This document shows positions 33,808-43,090 of a stretch of 64,000 bases of DNA, in pieces. The stretch lies in the NCBI RefSeq assembly GCF_000499845.2, contig NC_023754.2:16310359-16374358 (forward strand), written 5' to 3'. Every line of letters starts with the position of its first letter. The stretch's first letter is position 1. Under the pieces are notes generated by a model. That model saw only the letters and a list, made by a program, of their open reading frames with translations, did not search any database and had not been told where the DNA came from. The DNA comes from Phaseolus vulgaris (lineage: Eukaryota > Streptophyta > Magnoliopsida > Fabales > Fabaceae). The position numbers were made by a program, and so were the translations under genes.

Positions 33808-34271
33808 CTTCTTGGAACAATAGGAAGAGTCCCTCCATCAAATGATTGGAGTCCTAGAATTATTCCCATAGTGAAGAGACGATCTAGGGTTTCTTTAATA
33901 TCTTCAATCTCAGATACAATATCACTGCGATGTGCTACACTTTTGACGTTACCTACAACTCTAGCCAATGCACCACGAACTCCATCTCCTTCATCATCAC
34001 GTTTTGCCACTTTCATGAAATACAGATCAACCACATCCTCCATGCGAAACACCACTTCCCTCAACTCATTCCCCCACTGCTTCACATTCTCTACCTCTAC
34101 CTTCTCCTCTGCATCCTTTATGAAAGGTTTTATTTGGTTTCACAATTTCAAACTGCAGTGGCCATTGTTGATGCGTTTAACATCTTTGTGAACCCTTCTT
34201 AAGATTTTTCCTTCATAACTCAGTAACTTTAACAAATTTTCAACTAGAATGGCCACTGCAGTTTCAGCCAT
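33808..34271 (-). pseudogene. NLR exon 1: N-terminal coiled-coil (Rx-N) domain
   Basis: The ATG at 34271 opens MAETAVAILVENLLKLL, typical of Rx-N coiled-coil starts. After a disturbed stretch with a TGA stop (34142-34140) the same frame resumes with a DAEEK segment, WGNELREVVFRMEDVVDLY (the EDVID-type motif) and a helix ending DRLF. The exon ends at AAGAAG|GTTATA (33808/33807), phase 2. Length is 464 nt, 154 codons plus two bases. The ORF extends upstream of the chosen ATG to 34397, but that extension has no CC-domain character. Confidence 0.85.
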
Positions 34272-34307
34272 TATCTCTCTTACTGTGATCTCAGAGACAC
34301 CATGTGT

Positions 34308-34317
34308 GTATATATAG
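34308..34317 (-). promoter_or_regulatory. Possible TATA box of the NLR gene
   Basis: The minus strand reads CTATATATAC about 40 bp upstream of the ATG at 34271. If used it would leave almost no 5' leader, so a start site further upstream is also possible. Confidence 0.25.
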
Positions 34318-34399
34318 AACAAGGCTTCTCTAGGTTGTGACGATGATTTAGTATCAACAAGCTTGTGGACTAAAAATAAATGAAGAAAACGTATCAAAC

Positions 34400-36954
34400 A
34401 TTAAATTTTTCAACTAGCTTCAGAACTTCTTTGTCTTAGCAAAATCGGACTTTTTCTCTTAATTATGATTTCCAACTCAAATTTGTGGATAGAAAAAGTC
34501 GTAATATTTGAGTTTGATTATATAAAATACTTTCAAAATTATAGTTATTTCTATTTATTTATATTTAAAAAAAATATTGAAATTATTGGAGAGGGTCTAG
34601 ATTTAAAAATATATAATAAAATTATCGTTAAAGAAAAATCCAGGAGAGGTTTTAGACTAGAAAAAAAGTTGGTGATACTTCACAGCTTGGTTTTTATAAA
34701 CCATATCTTCCAACTTGTTCTATTAATTTTTAATGAATAATTTAATTAAATATCGCAATTCAATGTTTAGTATTAAAAGATAGTTAGTCATTTGATTATT
34801 TTAAAGAAAAATTTGTTGTCAATGTATGCTTTTAAAAAAAATGATATTTTAACACCCATATTCTTTTTAAAAGCAATTATTTTTTACAAATCTTTCTAAT
34901 GATAAAATATTTTATTTAAATGATACTAATAAATAAGATTTTGAAATAAAATATACATAGTTGTATGGTATAGTTATATAAAGATATTGAATTTATCAAA
35001 ATATCATAGACTAAAAAAATATCTGAATGTGGAATAGAAAAGTCATACTAATAATAATAAAAAACACCAACCTATCATTATTTTTGGATTTAAAAAACCA
35101 AAGGCAGAAAATAATGCAAGTTGCATTTCTGTGGTCCTAGTCTTTTATGATATAATTTCTTTTATTATTAAAAAATTAACAAATGTTTGGATTTACCACT
35201 ATTCATGAATTCTATTATTAGATTCAACACATAAGAATAATCTACAATAAATTACACTTTTTACTGAAAGGAAGTGAACTAAACTTAATTTAGGACAGAG
35301 TTTTAGAATAGAAACAAAAGCTTCGTCATAAAAAAAAAATCTCTTTCTAATAATATTGATAAAATATATAGATTATAAATTGTGATTATATTTCTGCTTT
35401 CTCTTATTAATTATAATATATATTAAATTTAGATTTTTCTTTGTTTTATTTCTATCTCTCTTTATTTATATATATTCTTGAACTTATTATGGAGAAGATT
35501 CCATACACAAGAAAGAGTAAACATTTTTTTCAGCATAGCGTGTTTCGTAAGTTTTTTCAGAGGACCAAGACTTTTTGTTTTCTGCGTTCACGGAATTAAT
35601 TATTCTTAGAATTTGATTTTGCATAAATGTAATTTTCCTTTAAGTCATAAATATTAGAAAAGTCTGTTCAATACTTTGAATCAAAATTTATTTCAGGTAT
35701 GAATTATTAATTAAAATGGGTTTTATGACTTTTTCTTAAGAAGAAGAAAACGAAAATAAAACGGAATCAAACAACAGTTGTTTGGTTAAGTCAAACAGAA
35801 AAGAAATAAAGAGGAAAAGAGAGATAAAAGTGGTATTTTTTTCGTAGATTTTTTTTGCAATAAATTCATTTTAAAAATTCTTTTGGAAATGAAACTATTA
35901 TTTATCATTGTAGTCGTGTTGATAATTCATGTTAAGAACTCAATTTTTAAAGGGTTAAATTTGCAATGTGAAATAACATAATCCACTCGAAATTTGATCC
36001 TGGAAAACTGAATTTCCAATTTCGGAAATTCACTTGGAATTTCGTCCTTATAAAACAAATTCTGGTAAAAAAAATTCAAAATTCAATAAAAAAGAGAATA
36101 AAGAATTTATAAAAATAAAATAAAAGAATTAGAATTCAATTTCTTGAAAATCAAATTCCCATCACTTTTTTAGTTGCAATAATACTATTTTTATATTGTG
36201 AATTCGACTATTTGAAAAAGTCTATTTTAATAAATAATTTAATACAGATTCATTCGAAAAAAAACAATCTAAGTAGAATTGGTATTGGATTACGTCCTAG
36301 TCTTTCTCTAATTTGTTCTCTTTTATCGAGTGGTATCTCGAACCTTTGGTCTGTATGACGATGATTTTTTGAATTATTTTTTGAATTATTTTTTAGCTCA
36401 GATTGTATGAGTTGAGTTAGGATTGTTTAGTAATTCTAGACGTCTGACGGTGTGAGTGTTGAGACGAAGTGTTTTAGGTATTTTATGTTCGAATAAAGGT
36501 TGAATCATTCCTAAAATGGTTCAATTTATTTATTTTTTATTGTCGATAAAAGAATTAAATAGAGTTCTTCTTAATTATTTTGTAAGGTTTTTTCTTTCAA
36601 AAAGTTAGAGCAAAATTGTAAATGGATTAATTTACTGTTCATTTCCATTTTTTTTTCTTCCTTCTTTAATTCACTGTTCATGGGTTCCATTTTGTTTTTC
36701 AATTTTTGTGTTATTTTTATTCAACCAATCGGTCAACTTCTTTTTTTTTTCTCATCTTTTTGTGGTTTTCAAGGATACCAAACATATAATTAACATAATG
36801 TATAATTCTTTTTTATGTATATTAATAACAAATTAAAAAGAACATGCAGGAATATTTTCATTAAAATGGGATGAAATTGATTATAAAACTATTAAATTTG
36901 CATTTGAATCAAACATAAATGTATATAAAAGGAAATACTAACAAAAAACATATG
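34400..36954. other. Intergenic, AT-rich
   Basis: Upstream flank of the NLR gene and spacer. No sustained ORF is present. A less AT-rich patch at 35700-36500 has no recognisable domain. Confidence 0.45.
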
Positions 36955-37705
36955 TCCATCACTAAAAATATGTTTTTATCGATAATTAAAATATGTTAAT
37001 AATGTCAAAAATTATCATTAAAAACAGGTAACAAAAAAAATAACGATAAAAAAAATCGTTAATAATATATTTGACGGTAATTTATTAACAGATTTTCCGT
37101 CAATAATTATTGACAAATATAAATTCATTAATAATTAATAATATTATTTATTATTAATAATTATTATTTATGATTATTACTATATATTAATAATAATAAT
37201 AAACTATTATTATTAGTACTTATTATTATTAATATTATTAAAATTATTGTAATTATTATTAATTTTATTAATATTAACATTATTATTCATATTATTAATA
37301 CTATAATTATTATAATTATTATTAATATTAACATTATTATTATTATTATATTATTAATACTAATAATATTAATATTTTTAATTAATATTAATGTAATTAT
37401 TATTATTACCATTGTAATTATTGCTAATATCATTATTATTAATAATTTATATTAACATTATTATTATCATAATTATTATTAATATTATGAAATTTATCAA
37501 CAAATAATATAATGTTTAATTATTAACAGATAATGTTTGGCACTTAACTATTGATTCGTGCTTAAATTAATTTTTAAAATTTTTAAATTTGTCAATAAAA
37601 ATGATCGATAATTATCGACAAGATAATAAAAACATTACCAATAAATATAGATTTATCGATAATTTTTAGTAAATCAATAATTTTTTTATAATTTCTTATA
37701 ATGGA
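36955..37705. mobile_element. MITE-like element with long (TTA)n core
   Basis: Left arm words ATCACTAAAAATATG, TTTATCGATAATT and CCGTCAATAATTATTGAC recur inverted in the right arm (ATCGATAATTATCGACAAG, TTTATCGATAATTTTTAGT, TTTTATAATTTCTTATAATGG). The core at 37130-37500 is almost pure TTA/ATT triplets. The ends resemble degraded CACTACAAGAAAT, so a CACTA-type MITE is likely but not proven. Confidence 0.45.
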
Positions 37706-37844
37706 TTACGTTATACAACTGAAGAAATATAAAGTAGTGAAAATATGAAATTAGAGAAAAATATACTATCACCCAATTAAATGAAGTAAAAGCAACTCTT
37801 ACAACTTCAACTCTTCCCAGATTTTTTTAAAAATTTAAAATTAA

Positions 37845-38005
37845 TTTAGTTTAATATCTACTAAAAAAACTATTAAATAGAAATCAATTTTAAAGATAAA
37901 AAGTAATTAATTATTATATTAATTAAATTATATACTATTTTAAAAAATATATTAATTTTTATTATTAATAAATAGTTTTTAAGTTGGTATAGGAAAGTTT
38001 TTCTT
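37845..38005. mobile_element. CACTA-type MITE fragment
   Basis: ACTATTAAATAGAAATCAAT, AAAGATAAAAAGTAATTAA and AATAGTTTTTAAGTTGGTAT match the same body as 33415-33790. The ends are lost. Confidence 0.45.
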
Positions 38006-38557
38006 ATTAAAACTTCCTCAAACACTTTCAACAATCCACCAAAATTGAGGTGTGATATCCAACTATCAATCTCTACACCAACAAAAAGAATAAATTATTT
38101 GAAACCTTAGTAATTAAGAAATAATTTACTTGTCAAAACTTAACTTCATTGGCACTATACTACTACTTATCTTTTTGGCCCGCAGATATATTATGTTAAC
38201 ACAACAAAATCTTTGTTAATCTCTAAAATTAGAGAGTTTAAAAAAAAGAATTTTAGATAAAAAAAATTGAATAAAATTTAAAATGAACATTTAATTTCTA
38301 TTTATAGACTTTCAAATTATTATCTATTTAAGTTTATCTTAAAATAAAACTCTGATCTCACAATTATAGTTAATTCAAATTTAGATTTAACATAATATTT
38401 AATATATTATTAAGAATACTTTAATTAATTAAAGTTTCAAAAAAAATAAATTTATGTAAAATTAATAATTAGAGATTGAAAGACCGAAATTGTTGATTAG
38501 AAATTAAAATTTAGTCATTTTAATCGTATCATTTTATGACGATGAGTAGTATTTTTT

Positions 38558-38765
38558 TTTATCAACAATAAAAAATAAATAAATAAATAAGGACCATTTC
38601 AGGAGTGGTCCAACCCTTATAAAAAAACAAAACATCAAACACCTAAAAAAGCATCTATCACACCACACCGACACCCAGACTAACTCTAACCAGAATCAAT
38701 GAAACAGCCTCATACAAGTCAATGGATTTAGAACCATTACATGAAAATGACTAGTATAAATAATA
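38558..38765 (-). mobile_element. LINE 3'-end fragment
   Basis: On the minus strand the sequence ends TTATAAGGGTTGGACCACTCC..GGTCCTTATTTATTTA, the same tail as the LINE at 22366-22440, followed by an A-rich end (TTGATAAAAAAAAA). A GGACCA/TGGTCC stem (38591-38596 and 38606-38611) lies at the position of the main LINE hairpin but with different bases. Only about 200 bp of 3' UTR remain. Confidence 0.7.
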
Positions 38766-39469
38766 TTTTTATTTAACACACGTGATATAGTTTTGAGAAG
38801 GAAAAACTGAGAGTATTACAAAGAATTATCTGTCAACTTTTATTAATTGTAAATTTTTAATTAAATAATGAGAGTTTAATTTTAATTATCTCTAATTTTA
38901 TTTAAAATCTCTTTCAATAATTATTCTTCTAATATGATTCTAATATATGTTTATAGTAATATTTTATCAATAAAATTAAGAATATTTATAAAATATTATA
39001 TTTAATAAATATTTTGATATTAAGAATCATGTTATAAGTCATTGATCAAGATCTATTACTAAACTCATGCTATATTAATTGAATTTAAAGAAATTAAATT
39101 ATAAGAATTACTTTTCAAATTTCTCTTTATTGGATTTGAAATTATAATTATACAATTCTTTCATAATTCAAGTATTAAGAACCGAATAAATCAACATACT
39201 AAAATACATTCCTAACAATTTAACATATTGAAATGATTCTAATTAAACTCATTTCTAAATATCACTTCCCATATTTTTTTTTCAAAATTTCAAATCAAAG
39301 AATTTGAGAGATTCAACATATAAATATAACATTTTATATTATGAATATGAAGATGGAAGATAACAATAACTTTTATGAGACATGATAACTTACCTGCACA
39401 AAGTTAAGACACACTACTTAATATTACTTTTACAACAACCAAAAAGAGATAAAATAGTTATAACTAAGA
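38766..39469. other. Intergenic, AT-rich
   Basis: I see no gene or repeat structure in this stretch. Confidence 0.45.
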
Positions 39470-39587
39470 CACTACAAGAAAAATGCAAATTATATATAGA
39501 TTATTACATACGAATTCTATTCCGTATGTAATCTCTTTACATACGTATGTAACTTTGCCACCACCATAAAACAAAAATCTACACAAA

Positions 39588-39652
39588 TGGAATTCAAACA
39601 CATGTTCTTTCAATCACTAGGGAAAACTTAACCACTACAACAATTAACTTCT
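39588..39652 (-). other. tRNA-like module, left arm
   Basis: The minus strand reads TTGTTGTAGTGGTTAAG (close to the Pol III box A TRGYNNARNGG) and about 30 nt later GTGTTTGAATTCC (close to box B GGTTCGANTCC). It is degenerate and not a functional tRNA. The right arm has the matching module in the opposite orientation. Confidence 0.45.
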
Positions 39653-39682
39653 TGTGTATTATTATGAATTTTATTATACTTA

Positions 39683-39886
39683 TTATTAATAATAATAGTA
39701 ATAATAGTAATAATATTAATAATATTAATAATACTAATAATATTAATAATACTAATAATATTAATAATACTAATAATATTAATAATACTAATAATACTAA
39801 TAATATTAATAATACTAATAAAATTAATAATACTAATAATATTAATAATACTAATAATATTAATAATATTAATAATATGAATATAA
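39683..39886. repeat. (TAA/TAC) triplet microsatellite
   Basis: About 200 bp of interspersed AATAATAATATT and AATAATACT triplets, open in all frames and encoding a meaningless Asn-rich ORF. The Helitron inserted at its right end. Confidence 0.9.
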
Positions 39887-39906
39887 TCTATACCTATATA
39901 TAAAGG

Positions 39907-40094
39907 GGATTCCCCTCTTAACTGCTCTTAATTTTTGTTCATATTTTATCCTTGCTTAATATTTTGTTTTATCAATTTATTTTGGTTATTTGGACATTTT
40001 GGATTCTCCACTTTAACTGCTCTAAATTGTTTTCCTATTTTATCCTTACTTAATATTTTGTTTTATCAATTTATTTTGGTTATTTGGACATTTT
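39907..40094. repeat. 94-bp tandem duplication near the Helitron 5' end
   Basis: The unit GGATTC..CTTAACTGCTCT..GGACATTTT occurs at 39907-40000 and 40001-40094, with several mismatches. A third, more diverged copy starts near 41170. Confidence 0.8.
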
Positions 40095-40430
40095 ATAATT
40101 TTAGAAGTTAATAAAACAGTTTTTTAATTTTTTAATTTTATTTTATTTGTTCACTACTTAACTGACACGAGAGTGGAGAGATTTGTACGTTAATTTATTT
40201 TTGTTCTCACTTAACTCGCAGGAGAGTGAAGAAATTGGTTACTTTTCTGTTTTAAAACTAATATTCTTCTTTATTAAATAAGCGTTTTTTTAATTTCAAA
40301 ATTTTATTTTATTTGTTCTCGGGCAGGAGAGTGGAGAGATTGATACATTTTATTAGAGAATAGTGGAGAGAGAGGGGTGAAATGTGGGTTTATGCACGGT
40401 TACTTTTTTTAGGCAAAAAATATTATATAT

Positions 40431-40500
40431 AAGAAAACTATGAGAGAGGAAGAATATAGAAACATAAGAAAACTATGAGAGAGGAAGAATATAGAAACAT
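40431..40500. repeat. Perfect 35-bp tandem duplication
   Basis: AAGAAAACTATGAGAGAGGA and the following 15 bases are repeated exactly at 40431-40465 and 40466-40500, inside the Helitron. Confidence 0.95.
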
Positions 40501-41154
40501 CTTAAAAACTATTGTCTGATGCTATTTGATATTCTTTCTACAGAGTCCCAAGTCCTAAGTGCGCGCAAATTCAATTTTGGTATTCTTTTAATAAATTCAA
40601 TTTTTGGTGCGTTTTCTTTCATATTTCTCAAGCACAAGAGGAAGAAGGAGATAGAGAAGAAGAAATCGTGAAGTTCCAAGCTGTGATGCTCAGCGTGAGC
40701 AAACGCCTTCATTGTTGACCCTTCCAACATCTAAATGCAAGCGCACACAGTCTCACAGTCTTCCTTGGCTGCCACTATGCCTCCCGCCTCCTCAAAATTC
40801 TAATTTTGAGATTCTGAAACAATGTATTACCATTCCTCTTCACATTTCATCACAATCACTTCACCATGTATTTCGTCTCGTCAATGCTTTAAAAACTCTA
40901 ATTTTTAGATTATGAAATGTGTATTGTTAATTTTTTTCATATTTCATCTCTTTTATTTATCTTATTTTGCTTTTCCTATTTCTTTAATATATACATTTTA
41001 TTTTATTTTTTCCAATAGAGATATTTAGTTTATTTTATAAATTAATAACTTCAATTTCTTTACTCATTAAGAATCACATTATTAAAATAATATTACATTT
41101 GATTTATTGTGATAAAAAAAATATAATTATTTAATTATTTTAAACATATTTAAT

Positions 41155-41235
41155 TAATATATATATAAAGGGGATTCTCCTCTTTAACAACTCTTAATTT
41201 TTTCCCTATTTTATCCTTATATAAATATTTCATTA
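41155..41235 (+). mobile_element. Second Helitron 5'-end-like sequence
   Basis: ATATATATAAAGGGGATTCT, then CCTCTTTAACAACTC and TTTTATCCTTAT parallel the first 70 bp of the Helitron at 39887. Two start-like ends share one 3' end. Confidence 0.6.
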
Positions 41236-42029
41236 TATTATGGACATTGTTGTCATTTCTTATTTTCTCTAAAATATGTAATATATGTGGATGAACAATT
41301 TTAAATTGAAATAGAGGTTGAAGACGGTTTTGAATTGAAAAAGTGGTTACTTTTCAAACAGTTGCATAGAAAGAAGAATGTCTCTTCAAATTTGAGAGAA
41401 AGAAAAATATTAGTGGAAATACTGGAGAAGATGAACGGTTTTGAATTGCAAAAGTGGTTAATGTGTGTGACATTCTTAGAAAATAAAATTTTTAAAGAAT
41501 AAAACACTTAGAATGATGATCAATTACTCGCATTGGTTAAGCCAATTCACACAAAATATAATAATTTTACATAATAATAATAATGTCATTTTTTATTATA
41601 ATATACTATAAATTTATATTGTTAAAATAAATGTGCAAATAATAATATTATTTATTCAAATTTTAATATTAAATATTAATATATATATATATATATATAA
41701 AAATGAAAAAATAAGAAATGCGGATACACAGGCGCGTGAGCGCCTATGTTCCCGCTAGTATTAATAATATGAATATAATATTAATAATATGAATATAATT
41801 TATATTATTATTATTATAAATTGTATAAATTATATTAATAATAATATGTATAAATTATATTAATAATAATAAGTTTAAATTATATTAATAATAATATGTA
41901 TAAATTATATTAGTAATAATATGTATAAATTATATTAATAATAATATGTATAAATTGTAATAATAATAATATGTATAAATTGTATTAATAATAATAAATA
42001 TAATAAAAATGGTAATATGACCCTAAGAA

Positions 42030-42100
42030 CTTGTTTTGTCTAGTGGTTGATGCTTCCTTGGTCTTTGGAGGGTCTTGGGATTGATTCTTGCCTGCTGCAG
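42030..42100 (+). other. tRNA-like module, right arm
   Basis: The plus strand reads TTGTCTAGTGGTTGATG (box-A-like), then GGGATTGATTCTTGCC at the box B position about 35 nt later. A better box B, GGGTTCGAGTCC, lies a further ~50 nt downstream (about 42130). It is inverted relative to the left module. Confidence 0.45.
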
Positions 42101-42672
42101 TTTGTTTCTAGTATTAATTTTGGGATTTGGGTTCGAGTCCTATCCAGTGCAGATGACTTCCAATAGGCTTCTAATAATAATAATAAATTTTTTTTTTGCA
42201 TTACATACGGATTTTGGATCCGTATGTAACGCTTACCTACGACAGTTTTACATACGGATTTTTGCCCGTATGTAATCCGTATATAAACCTGTTTTACATA
42301 CGGATTTTGGCTGTATGTAATTCCAATTTTTCTTGTAGTGAAAGTGTATATATATTTGACTTCATATATTGTATTTACAATTTTTCGATCTTCATTCCTT
42401 CTTTGAATGTTCTTTTGTCATTTGAGTGTTAGTTTGTTATTCAAGTGATCTTCTTACTTGGTTCTCAAAGTTCTTCACTACTTGTGTACTAGTTAAGTGA
42501 GGAAATTTCGCAACAACAATCAGAACTGAGTTTGGACTTCTTGTTTGTCTATTTGATCGTTTGAATAATGAATTTTCTTTTGCTTCGTAGCCGAAAGTTG
42601 CTCAAGTTCTTATTTATCGTTTGAAAGATCAATTCTACATAGATGAGTTGCTCTTTCTTGCTTGGGTGAAGG

Positions 42673-42985
42673 TGTTAACACAAACTATTTTTCTATTAAA
42701 GTTTATGTTTAAGTTGTTGGGCTCGTATTAGGCCCATCTCCTCTTTTCTGTTTCTGCCACATGTTTAGAAAAATGCTTTTCTTATTTGCCTTATGACACA
42801 CAAGTGAATATAAATCATTCTTCTTTACATTTCTCTCAGAATCTTCTTCTTTCTCTCTCACTACTACAACAATTCCAATTTACTTTTTGATTGAGTTCAT
42901 CTTTTATTTTGCTTTTTCCTGATTACTTGTGATTCCAAATTGGGGCATCATCTAGGGTGAGATTTCTACCCTACAATCGATTGTA
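42673..42985 (+). repeat. 5' LTR of the second copia element
   Basis: About 313 bp from TGTTAACAC to CGATTGTA, just before the primer-binding-like sequence. The exact right border is uncertain because the usual terminal CA is not clear. Confidence 0.7.
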
Positions 42986-43090
42986 GTATGACATCAAAGC
43001 TCTTCGATTGAAAAGCTTTGTTGTGCTTCTCTGATTTTCTTTTCCCTTCTTGATGTTCTTGCTATTGCTTTTTGTTTTCTTGCATAAATT

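Larger units (their letters stand above)
13172..34271 (-). pseudogene. CC-NB-LRR disease resistance gene (RPM1-like), disrupted
   Basis: Three exons on the minus strand (34271-33808, 32982-32864, 15322-13172) join at consensus GT-AG sites with matching phases. Together they give an intracellular NLR immune receptor of about 900 residues: an Rx-type coiled-coil with the MEDVVDLY motif, an NB-ARC ATPase, and leucine-rich repeats. Intron 2 is about 17.5 kb and filled with transposons, mostly on the opposite strand. Two lesions are visible: an in-frame TGA with local frame disturbance in the CC exon (34140-34142) and a frameshift in the LRR (about 13550-13570). The MHD motif reads VYN. NLRs of this class detect pathogen effectors and trigger defence. 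With these lesions a full-length product is not expected unless an alternative start after the stop is used. Confidence 0.85.
39887..41758 (+). mobile_element. Non-autonomous Helitron
   Basis: It begins TCTATACCTATATATAAAGG (39887) and ends with the hairpin GGCGC-GTGA-GCGCC (41731-41744), a ten-base spacer and CTAG (41755-41758). It is inserted precisely between A (39886) and T (41759) with no target-site duplication. These are the diagnostic Helitron features: a 5' TC, a 3' hairpin then CTRR, and an A^T target. Length is 1,872 bp. No RepHel protein is encoded. Internal sequence at 40500-40930 is less AT-rich and could be captured host DNA, though I do not recognise it. Confidence 0.85.
39470..42340. 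mobile_element. CACTA-type non-autonomous element with tRNA-like arms
   Basis: Terminal inverted repeats CACTACAAGAAAAAT (39470) and ATTTTTCTTGTAGTG (ending 42340) enclose subterminal TACATACGGATTT-type repeats, as in CACTA transposons. Flanking trinucleotides AGA and AAA match only in part. Without the inserted Helitron the element is about 1 kb and symmetrical: the left arm (39590-39650, minus strand) and right arm (42030-42100, plus strand) each carry a tRNA-like module, either side of an AT-triplet core. No transposase is encoded, so movement would depend on an autonomous relative such as the one whose remnant lies at 54222-55236. Confidence 0.8.

Noticed and set aside
37130..37500. Matrix attachment region or origin in the TTA tract
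   Set aside because: Low-complexity AT sequence alone gives no support for such a function.
39652..39903. Asn/Thr-rich 83-codon ORF
   Set aside because: It is translated microsatellite.
42120..42150. Possible true tRNA gene (GGGTTCGAGTCC box B)
   Set aside because: No acceptor stem or properly spaced box A was found. It is part of the degenerate tRNA-like arm.
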